Source of the DNA: a virus
Virus record (IMG/VR): IMGVR_UViG_3300022700_000048
Coordinates: 1-64,000 of that record
DNA length: 64,000 nt
Strand: one strand, 5' to 3'
In this document: one piece after another, positions 36,098-45,443 of the stretch
How positions within the stretch are numbered: the stretch's first letter is position 1
Layout: every line of letters starts with the position of its first letter
The notes under the pieces: generated by a model
What the model was told of the DNA's origin: nothing
The model's database searches: none
What the model saw: only the letters and a program-made list of their open reading frames with translations
Position numbers and translations under genes: made by a program

Positions 36098-37642
36098 ATG
36101 ACTAGACAACGAATTGAAAGAGCTGTTGATGTTATAAAATATGCAATAAAATATAACATCTCATTAAATGAAGCATCAGTTAAATGTGGATATGCTAATA
36201 CATATGTAAAAAATGTTAAAGCAATACTTAAAGAAAAATATGAAAATGATATTATTGATGATGAGTTATTTTCTTTTTTTATGGATAAATATAAGGAATA
36301 TGAAAATATTCGAGATAATGAATTAAGTCCTCAAATAGATGAAGATGTTGATAAATCATTTATTGGTGAAAAATTAACATTTAATTCATCTGGTGATAAA
36401 GCAGATATCAATTGGAATGGTAATAGAACTCATTTTGATAAAACGTTTGGATGTGATAACGATATTGAAAATAAAGAACATTATGGGTATCCAAAAGGTC
36501 ATATAAAAACGTTAGAGCAATTATTAGATAAATGCAATATTGATAAAGATATATGGGATGTTGATCATTATCTTGTAAATAAATGGGATGTAACATCTTG
36601 GCAAGTAGGACATCCTCAAACATGGGAAAATTTTCAAGTTAAAGCAAAATTAAAATTAAAAGAAGCACAACATAAAGCTAAATTAGCTGGTGAAATATTT
36701 CAAGAAATGACCAAAAATTATAAACCACCAGTTATTGATTGGGATATTAATAATAGAAGTTATAAGGATGATGATGGTGAAAATAATTTATTTGAAGTAG
36801 CATTATTTGATATTCATTTTGGTAAATTAGCGTGGAATGGGGAGACTGGTGAAAATTTTGACACAAAAATAGCTAAAAAAAGATTTATTTATGCTCTAAA
36901 AAAATTAATTCAAAGAGCACAGGGTTATAAATATAATCGAATATTATTTCCAATTGGTAATGATTTTTTTAATTCGGATACTAGAGAAAATACAACTTCA
37001 CATGGAACACCACAAGATGAAGACCTTAGATGGCAAAAAACATTTGAAGCAGGTTGTAGTTTAATAGTTGATGGTGTTAATATATTAAAACAACTTGGTG
37101 TACCAATTGATATTGTTGTTATACCCGGTAATCATGATTTTGAACGTTCATTTTTCTTAGGGTCATATATTAAAGCATGGTTTAGAAATGATGAACAAAT
37201 AAATATTAATAATGCTGCTAAACCGAGAAAATATTATCGTTGGGGTAAAGTTCTTCTTGGTTTTACTCATGGAAGGCATGAAAAAGAAAATTCATTACCA
37301 ATGTTAATGGCTAAAGATAAAGATGGTAAAAAACATTGGAGTGAAACTGATTTTCATGAATGGCATTTAGGTCATTTTCATAGAAAGAAAACTAAGCAAT
37401 ATACTGTTTTAGATAAAACAAATTATACTGATGAAGAAGATGGTGTTATTGTAAGATATTTAGCATCTCTTACAGGTACTGAAGAATGGCATTTTAAAAA
37501 GGGTTTTGTTGGACAAATTAAAGCAGGTGAGGGTTTTATTTGGAATGATAAAACAGGTATGATTGGTAATGTAAATGCGAATTATATATTTGAGGGTTCA
37601 TTTGAAGAAAATAATGATATTAATACATTATTAAATTTATAA
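36098..37642 (+). CDS. Calcineurin-type metallophosphoesterase, 514 aa
   Basis: An N-terminal helical part that could be an HTH (SLNEASVKCGYANTYVKNV, residues ~27-46) precedes a metallophosphatase core: DIHFGK near 237, GNDFFNSD near 286, GNHDFERS near 345, THGRHEK and GHFH further on. This is the full metal-ligand set of DNA- or nucleotide-directed phosphoesterases. The helical start and placement among replication genes suggest action on DNA ends, but a nucleotide phosphatase is possible. It is expressed from its own host-type promoter. Confidence 0.85.
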   Translation: MTRQRIERAVDVIKYAIKYNISLNEASVKCGYANTYVKNVKAILKEKYENDIIDDELFSFFMDKYKEYENIRDNELSPQIDEDVDKSFIGEKLTFNSSGDKADINWNGNRTHFDKTFGCDNDIENKEHYGYPKGHIKTLEQLLDKCNIDKDIWDVDHYLVNKWDVTSWQVGHPQTWENFQVKAKLKLKEAQHKAKLAGEIFQEMTKNYKPPVIDWDINNRSYKDDDGENNLFEVALFDIHFGKLAWNGETGENFDTKIAKKRFIYALKKLIQRAQGYKYNRILFPIGNDFFNSDTRENTTSHGTPQDEDLRWQKTFEAGCSLIVDGVNILKQLGVPIDIVVIPGNHDFERSFFLGSYIKAWFRNDEQININNAAKPRKYYRWGKVLLGFTHGRHEKENSLPMLMAKDKDGKKHWSETDFHEWHLGHFHRKKTKQYTVLDKTNYTDEEDGVIVRYLASLTGTEEWHFKKGFVGQIKAGEGFIWNDKTGMIGNVNANYIFEGSFEENNDINTLLNL

Positions 37643-37678
37643 AAAAATCATAATATTTTATATTTTTTTATAAATTTT

Positions 37679-37688
37679 AGTATTTATG
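37679..37688 (+). promoter_or_regulatory. Putative late promoter motif AGTATTTATG
   Basis: Variant motif (last base G), 17 bases before the start at 37706. Confidence 0.5.
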
Positions 37689-37705
37689 AGAAAATATAAA
37701 ATATT

Positions 37706-38251
37706 ATGGCAAAGAAAAAAAACACTAATGTAACTAAATTAGCTAAAAGTAATACTAAAAAAAGTACAACTAATGCATCTACTAAGAAAAAACAAGAATC
37801 TAATAGTATTGATGTTAAAGCTAAAGAAAGAGTTAATAAATTATTAGATGATGTTAATTTAACCCCCAAAAAGGGTGAGGGTGATAATAATTTATTAGAA
37901 TTAAATGAAAAAAATGTACAAAGTCTTGAATGGCTTCAAGAACAAATTGATAAATTAAGTACTGAAAATGAAAAATTAAAAAAAGAAGCTGAAGAAGCAA
38001 AAGAAAACTATAAAAAATTATATTCACAATATCAAGCTGTTACTAATGGTAAAAATATTACTAATGATAAAAATAATTTAGTTCCCGATTCTATGATAAA
38101 AAACGGTGTAACTGATTTATTTAATGAATTTCAAAAAAATTATCTTGGTCAAAATCAACAAAAAATTAGATATACTGAAATTAAATTACCACATTTAATG
38201 AATAAAATGATTAAAAAGTTTTCATTTTTAAAAGAAATTAAACGTTTTTAA
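37706..38251 (+). CDS. Lys-rich, coiled-coil protein, 181 aa
   Basis: The first ~35 residues are a lysine/threonine-rich tail similar in style to histone tails; residues ~75-115 form a coiled coil; the C-terminus is a short folded part (RYTEIKLPHLMNKMIKKF). No known family. A strong terminator follows the stop, so it forms a single-gene unit behind a late-type motif. Confidence 0.6.
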   Translation: MAKKKNTNVTKLAKSNTKKSTTNASTKKKQESNSIDVKAKERVNKLLDDVNLTPKKGEGDNNLLELNEKNVQSLEWLQEQIDKLSTENEKLKKEAEEAKENYKKLYSQYQAVTNGKNITNDKNNLVPDSMIKNGVTDLFNEFQKNYLGQNQQKIRYTEIKLPHLMNKMIKKFSFLKEIKRF

Positions 38252-38278
38252 TTCGTTGGCTTTTTCTTATTTCAATTA

Positions 38279-38312
38279 ATGCTTCAAAAGAATTGTTTTG
38301 AAGCATTTTTTT
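38279..38312 (+). terminator. Rho-independent terminator
   Basis: ATGCTTCAAAA (38279-38289) and TTTTGAAGCAT (38296-38306) form a perfect 11 bp stem with a six-base loop, followed by a T run. The loop and right arm overlap the -33 region of the next promoter. Confidence 0.9.
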
Positions 38313-38323
38313 ATATATATTTG
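38293..38323 (+). promoter_or_regulatory. Bacteroidota-type promoter for the primase gene, nearly leaderless
   Basis: TTG at 38293-38295 and TATATTTG at 38316-38323, spacer 20. The ATG of the primase lies five bases after the -7 element, so the transcript would begin at or next to the start codon. The TTG lies inside the loop of the preceding terminator. Confidence 0.65.
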
Positions 38324-38328
38324 TCACT

Positions 38329-39366
38329 ATGATTAGAGGTAAAGAATTTCATGAAATTATTTATAATATCTTTGATGATGTTAAAGGATTAAATGAATCC
38401 GAGCAATTACAAGTTAATTGTCCAAGATGTCAAGAAAGAGATGGTTTACAATATCCAGATGGTAAATATAATCTTGAAATTAATACCCAAAAAAGAGTTT
38501 TTAAATGTTGGAAATGTGATGAACCTAAATTTAGCGGTTCGTTAGGTAGATTAATTAAATTATTTGGTTCATATGCTGATTATCAATTATATAAATCTTA
38601 TGCATCAATATTTAATGATTATAATTATAATGAAGATGAAAAAGATTTTGTTCAAGTTCAATTACCTAATGAAATGATTTATTTTTCACAAATGGATATT
38701 TCTAATCCTGAACATTTTGAAGCATATAGTTATCTTATTAATGGTAGAAAATTAACAAGAGATATTATTTTAAAATATAGGCTTGGTTTTTGTACCGAAG
38801 GTGAATATGCTGGTAGAATAATAATACCATCATTTGATGAATTTGGGGAAGTGAACTATTTTGTTGGAAGAACATATAAAAAAAATATAAAAATAAAATA
38901 TAAAAATCCTAAATCAGACAAAAAAAGATTCATTTTTAATGAAGGAATGATTAATTGGGATTCAACAATATATTTAGTTGAAGGAGTGTTTGAAATGTTA
39001 TCCTTCCCTGTTAATACAATACCTTTATTAGGTAAAGATTTATTGGATACGTTATTTTTTAAATTAAAAGAAATACACCCTAATGTTGTAATTATATTAG
39101 ACCCTGATGCATATAAATCAGCCATTGATTTATATTATAAATTATATTCTATTTATATTGGAAATGAAGATAAGATTAAAATTGTAAAATTACCAACGAA
39201 TGATGATTTAGATAAATTAAGAGAAAAATATGGACATAAGACATTAATAAAAACATTATATACTGCAAGAAAATTAATAACTGATGATTTTTTTGTACAT
39301 AAGAAAATAAATGATGGAAAAAAATATGGAAGATACAATTCTTATTCAAAATATTTTAAAGGGTGA
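38329..39366 (+). CDS. DNA primase, DnaG-type (zinc finger plus TOPRIM)
   Basis: 345 residues. The N-terminus has a zinc-binding module with CPRC (31-34) and CWKC (60-63). The TOPRIM part has the glutamate in YLVEGVFEM and the DPDAYK acidic pair. Size and layout match phage primases such as T4 gp61. No helicase domain is attached. Its 3' end overlaps the sigma factor gene by 56 bases in another frame. Confidence 0.85.
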   Translation: MIRGKEFHEIIYNIFDDVKGLNESEQLQVNCPRCQERDGLQYPDGKYNLEINTQKRVFKCWKCDEPKFSGSLGRLIKLFGSYADYQLYKSYASIFNDYNYNEDEKDFVQVQLPNEMIYFSQMDISNPEHFEAYSYLINGRKLTRDIILKYRLGFCTEGEYAGRIIIPSFDEFGEVNYFVGRTYKKNIKIKYKNPKSDKKRFIFNEGMINWDSTIYLVEGVFEMLSFPVNTIPLLGKDLLDTLFFKLKEIHPNVVIILDPDAYKSAIDLYYKLYSIYIGNEDKIKIVKLPTNDDLDKLREKYGHKTLIKTLYTARKLITDDFFVHKKINDGKKYGRYNSYSKYFKG

Positions 39367-39937
39367 TAAAAAATCCGAACAAGAATTATACAATAAATAT
39401 AAAAACATACTTACAAAGTTTTTAAAATCAAAATATCCACAAAATAATGAATGTGAAGATGATGTTTCTGAAATTTTAATAAAAATTTTTACATCATTAT
39501 CTAAATTTAATTCTCAAAAATCTAAATTTAAGACATGGGTTTTTACAATTGCAAATAATTATATGATTGATAAATCAAGATGTAAACATGTTTTAAAAAA
39601 TTCAGATAGTAATACATTTAATATTTCAATTGATAATATCACATACACTAATTCATTATCAACAATAACTTCTTATAGGAATTTTGATGAATCCTACCAA
39701 TCATTAACAACTCATGATAATAATTTTAATATAATTGATAATCAAACGTCAATTAATTATGTTTCAAATCAATTAAAAGCATGTGATTTTGCTTTTTTAA
39801 ATATGCATTATGGTTATGGGTATTCTTATTGTGAAATAGGAAATGAATTTAATATAAGTAGTGATACAGTTAGTAATAGGGTTAATTATGTAAAAGATAA
39901 ATTAAAAAAAAATAGTTGTAATGAAATTATTATTTAA
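39311..39937 (+). CDS. Phage RNA polymerase sigma factor, ECF-like
   Basis: 208 residues with a region 2 helix set (KYKNILTKFLKSKYP, EDDVSEILIKIF, FKTWVFTIANNYMIDKSR) and a region 4 HTH near the C-terminus (YCEIGNEFNISSDTVSNRV). Between them lies an Asn/Ser-rich linker. The size fits a compact late sigma like T4 gp55 or a bacterial ECF sigma. It is the natural candidate to read the WGTATTTATW motif. Start sites at 39311, 39314 and 39326 are all possible; the first overlaps the primase. Confidence 0.8.
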   Translation: MMEKNMEDTILIQNILKGDKKSEQELYNKYKNILTKFLKSKYPQNNECEDDVSEILIKIFTSLSKFNSQKSKFKTWVFTIANNYMIDKSRCKHVLKNSDSNTFNISIDNITYTNSLSTITSYRNFDESYQSLTTHDNNFNIIDNQTSINYVSNQLKACDFAFLNMHYGYGYSYCEIGNEFNISSDTVSNRVNYVKDKLKKNSCNEIII

Positions 39938-39942
39938 GAAAA

Positions 39943-39965
39943 AAAGGTCGCTTAATGCGACCTTT
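39943..39965 (-). terminator. Terminator between convergent sigma and Hsp20 genes
   Basis: AAAGGTCGC and GCGACCTTT form a 9 bp stem with a five-base loop. A long T run follows on the minus strand, so it best ends the leftward Hsp20 gene; on the plus strand the tail is weaker. Confidence 0.75.
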
Positions 39966-39995
39966 ACCAATTTTCAATCCACTTTTTAATCATAT

Positions 39996-40421
39996 TTATT
40001 TAATTTTTATTGATTTATTTGATTTTGCTTTATTTTCTTTAGGAATTTTAATCGATAATATTCCATTTTCAAGTGATGCATCAATTTCATTTATATTAAC
40101 ATCATCTGATAATGTAAATGATTTATTAAATTTACCATAAAAACTACCTTTATATAAATAATCATCACTTTCATTAATTTTATGTTCACCCGTTATTTGA
40201 AGTGTATTATCATTGATATTAATTGATATATCTTTTTTTTCAAAACCCGGTAACATAAAATTAATAATATAATTATTTTCATTATTAATTATATCATATT
40301 GTGGTGATTTTATCGTTTCATTGGGCATGAAACCAAAATTAAAAATATCATCATTTAATATTAAATCAATTAAATCATTTGATCTGTTTCTTTGTCTGTT
40401 TTGTTTTGCTAATGTTGTCAT
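39996..40421 (-). CDS. Small heat-shock protein, Hsp20/alpha-crystallin family
   Basis: 141 residues with the alpha-crystallin core: YDIINNENNYIINFMLPGFEKK (two strands, shown within 61-80 or so), NTLQITGEH and the signature ENGILSIKIPK. ATP-independent chaperones of this family are known in T4-like and marine phages, where they may help virion protein folding. It is alone on the minus strand among rightward genes, which sets it apart from its neighbours. Confidence 0.9.
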   Translation of the reverse strand: MTTLAKQNRQRNRSNDLIDLILNDDIFNFGFMPNETIKSPQYDIINNENNYIINFMLPGFEKKDISININDNTLQITGEHKINESDDYLYKGSFYGKFNKSFTLSDDVNINEIDASLENGILSIKIPKENKAKSNKSIKIK

Positions 40422-40609
40422 TGTTTTTTATTTTTTTTTTATGTTATTATTAATTTAATTAAGATTAACTAATTTTATGCCAAAAACTTTTAACTGTATA
40501 ATTGTCAGTTATTTATGTAATTTTGTCATTTTTTTATAAAAATTTTTTGATTTTTTGTCAGTGTTTTTCCTTTTAATAAAAGTTTCTTGATATTTTAAAG
40601 TAAATGGTT
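40422..40609. other. Intergenic region between divergent Hsp20 and SbcDC genes
   Basis: About 190 bases of AT-rich sequence without a credible ORF. It must hold the Hsp20 promoter on the minus strand, but I see no clear TAnnTTTG or WGTATTTATW copy in the right orientation for it. The SbcDC promoter lies at its right edge. Confidence 0.5.
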
Positions 40610-40617
40610 TATTTTTG
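40587..40617 (+). promoter_or_regulatory. Bacteroidota-type promoter for the SbcDC fusion gene
   Basis: TTG at 40587-40589, 20-base spacer, TATTTTTG at 40610-40617. The -7 element covers the in-frame TTG at 40615, which therefore cannot be the start codon; the ATG at 40639 is chosen. Confidence 0.75.
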
Positions 40618-40638
40618 TTTCATATAAAAAAAATTAAT

Positions 40639-43600
40639 ATGGAAAACAATAAATTTCGTATAGCACATTTAGCTGACATTCATATTCGTAAAATTCCAAC
40701 ACGTCATAAAGAATATGAACAAGTATTTAATAATTTATTTAAATCATTAAAAGAAAAAAAACCCAATCGTATTGTAATTGTTGGTGATTTAGGTCATAAT
40801 TATCTTGATCTTGGACCGGAACAGTTAGTACTTGCTAAAAAATTATTAAAGAGTCTTTCAGAAATTGCACCTGTTAGAATAACAAGAGGTAATCATGATT
40901 TTAGACAAAAAAATTCAAAAAGACTTGATAGTGTTGCAGCTATTGTGGATCAATTAGATTGTGATATTATTTATTATGATAAAACAGGATTTTATCAAGA
41001 TGATAATATTTGTTGGGCGGTATGGCATCATGGTCAAAAAAATAATAATCCTTGGAAAAGTAGAGAAGGTAAAAAGATTTTAACATATAAAGATAAAACT
41101 GATTATACATATATTGATTTATTTCATGATCCAATTTATGGTAGTAAATCATCAACAGGTTTTGATTTAAAAAAGAAATCATATTATAAATTAAATGATT
41201 TTAAAGGTGATTATTCATTTTTTGGTGACATTCATTTAAAACAAATATTCTCTAATAATACAAAAGCATATTGCGGTACGCTTATAACACAAGATTTTTC
41301 AGAAGGTGATGATCAATTTCATGGCTATTTGTTATGGGATATAAAAAATGGTAATATAGAAGAAGTACCAATAAAAAATGATTATTCATTTAAAAATATT
41401 AAATTAACACCGTTTACAGATTTTGATGATTTGGATTTTGAAATTGATAATCCAACAAAATATATGAAAATTCGTATTATTTGGTCTACACTTCCAAGTG
41501 CACGAAATAATGAAAATGAAAGAAAAGTAACAAAATATATTAAGGAATATGCACATAAAGAAAATATTATTTCAATTACACATAAAAATAATTTTATTGA
41601 AGATGATTCAATTGATACTAATGATGATATAACAGTTGATGATATTACTGATCAAGAAATTCAACATAATATTTTTAAAAATTATCTTGATAAAATTGGG
41701 TATGAAAATGATATAATAAACGATGTCATTACACTTGATGATGAAATAACAAAAAGAATTGAATTTGATAGGAATACACATATAAAATGGAGTGTTGTTA
41801 AATTTGGTGCTGAAAATTTTATGTCGTATGAGAAAATTGATATTAATTGGGGTGATAATGATGGTTTATATCAAATATCAGGCGTTAACACTGCTGGGAA
41901 AACAACAATACTTAAATTAATTTCATATATTTTATTTGGTGAAACATTAGAGACAGAAATCAGAAAAAAATATGGTGATAAGCGATTTATTAATGATAAA
42001 AATGATATTGATCATTGTAAGGCATATATGGTGTTAGAAGCAAATGGTGAATATTATGGTATAAAAAGAAGAACTGATATTGAAAGAAAAAAGGACGGTG
42101 AAATAAAAGGAGCACCAACAAAAGTTTGGTATTATATATTAGATTCACCTGATGATGAATTGAATGATGAAAAGTCAATTGATGTTTTAACTGAAGATAA
42201 TAAAAATAAAACACAGAAAAAAATTAATGAAATTATTGGATCATATCAAAATTTTAAACGTGTTGTTTTAACAACATCTGATACTCTTAATCGTATATTA
42301 TCTAATGATATGGCTATCTTCATTGATTCTTTATTATTTGATAGTGGATTAGATGTTTTTGATAAGAAATTAAACACTCTTAAAGAATATCAAAAAGAAT
42401 TTAATAAAAAATCTCGGATTACATGTAATGTTGAGACAACTACAAACGAAAATGAAAAATATACAGAAGATATTAAATTAATTGAAAATGAAATTAGTGA
42501 AATTGAAAATATAAATTTACCCGATATAAAAAATAGAATAAAAAAGGGTGAAAAATATGTAGAAACATTAACAAAGAAATTATTTAAAATAACCCCCGAA
42601 ATAGCCAATTTAAATATCGAAAATACTAAAAATGATATTAGGGATCACAATGAAAAAATAAATCAATATAAGGCACGAAATGAACTTATAAGTAAATCAA
42701 TTAAAACATTAAAAAAATCATATGATGAAGATAAATTGAATGAACTTATTGAAAAAAGAGATAAACATAAAGAAGAGGTGTATAATCTTAAATTAAAAAT
42801 TAAAGAATTGGAACGTGAAGTTGATGAAGAAAATCATAAAATTGAAATTGTTAATGGTAAAATTCATCTTGCAAAACAAAATGGTCAACAATTAAAAAAT
42901 AAAATTAAAGAATTAAAAGAAAGTAAAATATGTCCTGAATGTGGACAACCATTAACAGAAAAACATCAACACCATATTAATAATTCGGTAAAAAAGAAAA
43001 TAAAAGAAGCACATGATATTGCAGATGAAATTAATGAGCACCAAAAAATTATAAACGAAATACATACACCAAAAATTAATACAAAAAAAACTGAAATTGA
43101 AAATATTAAAAATGATATTAATGATAAGTCACTTCAAATGGAAGATGTGTTAAATCAAATAGGGGAATTAACCAACGATAAGAATGATGTTGAAAAGCGG
43201 AATGAATTAGTTCGAGAATTAGAACAAATTCCCACAAAAATTGAAAATGAAGAACTTAAAAAATTAGCATTAGAAAAGAAAATTGATGAATATAATAATA
43301 GTTTAACACAAATAGAAGAAAATAAAAAAATTCAAAAAAAGATAAATGCTGCAAAAGAAAGGATTAATAATCTTAGAACTAATGAAACTAATTATAATGA
43401 AACAATCCTCATTAAAAAGAATGAAATTACGAATAAATCACAAAAAATTAAAGATAACAAACAATTAATTTCAGATTTTAAAGCACAAGAATATCAAGAT
43501 AAAATATTTAATTTATATAAAAAATGTGTACATAGAGATGGTATACCAAGACAATTACTAAGTAATCATATTATACCAAAAATTAATATTGAACTTGGGA

Positions 43601-43980
43601 ATGTTCTTTCGGTAGCACCATTTAAAGTTTGGTTAGATGTTAATGATTTAAGACCTAAATTAGCATATTATAATACACCAAATTCCATTATTGATGCTAT
43701 TAGTGGTTCTGGTAAAGAAAGGACATTTGCGAGTATTGTTTTAAAAATGGCACTTAATGAAATTAATGTAAAATCAAAACCAACAATATTTTTACTTGAT
43801 GAAATTATGGGTAAATTAGATAATCAAGGTAGTGTTGATGAATTTATTGAAATATTACAAATAATTAAACAAAAATATAAAAAATTCTTAATTATTGAGC
43901 AAATGCATGAAGTAAATCCTGATTATTTAATTTCTGTAAATAGAACAGAAAATGGAATATCATCACTAGTAATTGAATAA
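40639..43980 (+). CDS. SbcD-SbcC (gp47-gp46) fusion: nuclease and SMC-like ATPase in one chain
   Basis: 1113 residues. The first ~340 are an Mre11/SbcD-type phosphoesterase: ADIHIRK, GDLGHN, RGNHDF and FFGDIHLKQ. From about residue 385 an SbcC/Rad50-type ATPase follows: Walker A GVNTAGKTT near 417-425, a long coiled coil with a zinc hook CPECGQ near 764, then the signature ISGSGKERT and Walker B FLLDEIMGKLD near 1052. In T4 and most phages and bacteria these are two genes. The complex resects DNA ends for recombination-dependent replication. No stop or frameshift separates the halves. Confidence 0.9.
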   Translation: MENNKFRIAHLADIHIRKIPTRHKEYEQVFNNLFKSLKEKKPNRIVIVGDLGHNYLDLGPEQLVLAKKLLKSLSEIAPVRITRGNHDFRQKNSKRLDSVAAIVDQLDCDIIYYDKTGFYQDDNICWAVWHHGQKNNNPWKSREGKKILTYKDKTDYTYIDLFHDPIYGSKSSTGFDLKKKSYYKLNDFKGDYSFFGDIHLKQIFSNNTKAYCGTLITQDFSEGDDQFHGYLLWDIKNGNIEEVPIKNDYSFKNIKLTPFTDFDDLDFEIDNPTKYMKIRIIWSTLPSARNNENERKVTKYIKEYAHKENIISITHKNNFIEDDSIDTNDDITVDDITDQEIQHNIFKNYLDKIGYENDIINDVITLDDEITKRIEFDRNTHIKWSVVKFGAENFMSYEKIDINWGDNDGLYQISGVNTAGKTTILKLISYILFGETLETEIRKKYGDKRFINDKNDIDHCKAYMVLEANGEYYGIKRRTDIERKKDGEIKGAPTKVWYYILDSPDDELNDEKSIDVLTEDNKNKTQKKINEIIGSYQNFKRVVLTTSDTLNRILSNDMAIFIDSLLFDSGLDVFDKKLNTLKEYQKEFNKKSRITCNVETTTNENEKYTEDIKLIENEISEIENINLPDIKNRIKKGEKYVETLTKKLFKITPEIANLNIENTKNDIRDHNEKINQYKARNELISKSIKTLKKSYDEDKLNELIEKRDKHKEEVYNLKLKIKELEREVDEENHKIEIVNGKIHLAKQNGQQLKNKIKELKESKICPECGQPLTEKHQHHINNSVKKKIKEAHDIADEINEHQKIINEIHTPKINTKKTEIENIKNDINDKSLQMEDVLNQIGELTNDKNDVEKRNELVRELEQIPTKIENEELKKLALEKKIDEYNNSLTQIEENKKIQKKINAAKERINNLRTNETNYNETILIKKNEITNKSQKIKDNKQLISDFKAQEYQDKIFNLYKKCVHRDGIPRQLLSNHIIPKINIELGNVLSVAPFKVWLDVNDLRPKLAYYNTPNSIIDAISGSGKERTFASIVLKMALNEINVKSKPTIFLLDEIMGKLDNQGSVDEFIEILQIIKQKYKKFLIIEQMHEVNPDYLISVNRTENGISSLVIE

Positions 43981-43985
43981 ATGAT

Positions 43986-44016
43986 TTGTATAATTAATTT
44001 ATTTATTATAAGTTTG
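43986..44016 (+). promoter_or_regulatory. Bacteroidota-type promoter
   Basis: TTG at 43986-43988 and TAAGTTTG at 44009-44016, spacer 20. It is followed at once by a late-type motif, so the downstream membrane-protein operon may be used in both phases. Confidence 0.65.
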
Positions 44017-44022
44017 TCAAAA

Positions 44023-44032
44023 AGTATTTATA
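44023..44032 (+). promoter_or_regulatory. Putative late promoter motif AGTATTTATA
   Basis: Exact motif, 23 bases before the ATG at 44056 and seven bases after a host-type -7 element. Confidence 0.6.
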
Positions 44033-44055
44033 AATGAAAATATAATTTATTGTAT

Positions 44056-45210
44056 ATGGATTTAAAAAAATATGATGAGTTAAGAAAAAAGATTCACACA
44101 AAAGATTTTGAAGGTAGAAATAAAAATTTAGATTATTGGTTATTTAAATTATCATTTTTAGGGAATATTGGTTCAATTTTTTTTGCGTTTTTTTTAGTTT
44201 CACCAGCATTAACTAAAGCAATTTCTGTTAATTTAATTAGTGGTGGATTTGGTGTAATTCTTAGTATTATTATTACTATTGGTTTATTAATCGCATTTGA
44301 AGCAATTAAAAGAATTTTAATTAAAAATCTTTCATTTAGTTTAGTGAAAAACAAATTTAAAATATTAAAAGGGACAATATTAGGTTGGTTCATTTTTTCA
44401 ACATTTATTGTTTCATTAAGTTTTTATTTTTCATTGAATGGTGCTAAAAATTTTGCAACAACAAGTTTTCAAAATAATAAAATTGTTGAAAATAATTTAC
44501 AAAATGAAATTGATAGTATTAGACAAGAATATGAAAATAAAAAACAACCATACATTATTGATAATAAAAAATTAAGAGATGCAAATAATAAAATTAGAAA
44601 AAAATATGCTGAAACTCCAATAAATTATAGAATAGTTAGAAATGATTATCAAAAGAGTATTGATAAAAATAGTGAATTAATTACTAATAATCAAAAAAGA
44701 ATTGATGAGTTAAATAATGAATTAGAATCAAAAATTAATAATTTAGAAAAAAAATATGAAAATAAAATATCTCAAAATAAAAAAGAAGAAGTTCAAAATA
44801 TTTGGTTATTCATTCTTATTTCAACATCAATTGAGATATTAATTATTATTGGTGTCTATTTTAGAGAATTTTATGAATATAATATATATATTACCAATTA
44901 TGAAAATTTAGAAAAGGTATATCAAAAAAGAGATAGATATCGAGCAATGCTCACATATATATATCGTGAAGGAAAAATAGAACATGGTGAAAGAATAATG
45001 GCAGCAGATAAATTAGTAGATTTAATTGCTGAAAATACTACAATTACAAACCCTAAAAAATTTGTTGAAAATTTTCTACGTGATATGGAAAATTTAGAAG
45101 TTTTTATTGTCCAAGGTAAAAGAAGATTAATTAACGCATCATATCAAGAAGCATTAAATGTTATTGAAAATTTTGATGATGCTCTAAAAATATTAAAAAA
45201 TATAAAATAA
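44056..45210 (+). CDS. Membrane protein with central coiled coil, 384 aa
   Basis: Three to four hydrophobic segments lie in the first ~140 residues (IGSIFFAFFLVSPAL, GVILSIIITIGLLIAF, ILGWFIFSTFIVSLSF), then a charged coiled coil of ~110 residues, one more membrane helix (IWLFILISTSIEILIIIGVY) and a soluble C-terminal part. The ATG at 44056 is preferred over the in-frame TTG at 44050. It is not a recognised family. Possible roles are superinfection exclusion or envelope remodelling; nothing in the sequence decides. Confidence 0.65.
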   Translation: MDLKKYDELRKKIHTKDFEGRNKNLDYWLFKLSFLGNIGSIFFAFFLVSPALTKAISVNLISGGFGVILSIIITIGLLIAFEAIKRILIKNLSFSLVKNKFKILKGTILGWFIFSTFIVSLSFYFSLNGAKNFATTSFQNNKIVENNLQNEIDSIRQEYENKKQPYIIDNKKLRDANNKIRKKYAETPINYRIVRNDYQKSIDKNSELITNNQKRIDELNNELESKINNLEKKYENKISQNKKEEVQNIWLFILISTSIEILIIIGVYFREFYEYNIYITNYENLEKVYQKRDRYRAMLTYIYREGKIEHGERIMAADKLVDLIAENTTITNPKKFVENFLRDMENLEVFIVQGKRRLINASYQEALNVIENFDDALKILKNIK

Positions 45211-45211
45211 T

Positions 45212-45439
45212 ATGAAAATATATAAATCTGATGAATTAAACGAAGATTATGAAAAAGGAGAGATGATAAAAGATTCTCTTCATATTGTAAATGATTTAGC
45301 TGAGAATGATCTTGGGGATATTGATGGTGAATTTAATAAAGATGATTTTAATTGGGAACAACTTCAAGATTTAATATTAAAAGCAAGAAATTTAAAGAAA
45401 AATAGATGGTGGGATGTTCCTAAATATAAAAGAAAATAA
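45212..45439 (+). CDS. Small acidic protein, 75 aa
   Basis: One base after the previous stop. Acidic and helical with a basic, Trp-containing end (KKNRWWDVPKYKRK). No family. It is packed in an operon with the membrane protein. Confidence 0.55.
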   Translation: MKIYKSDELNEDYEKGEMIKDSLHIVNDLAENDLGDIDGEFNKDDFNWEQLQDLILKARNLKKNRWWDVPKYKRK

Positions 45440-45443
45440 AATA

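Noticed and set aside
40615-40638. In-frame TTG start extending the SbcDC gene by eight codons
   Set aside because: The TTG is part of the TATTTTTG promoter box, so it would not be in the transcript; the ATG at 40639 is a better start.
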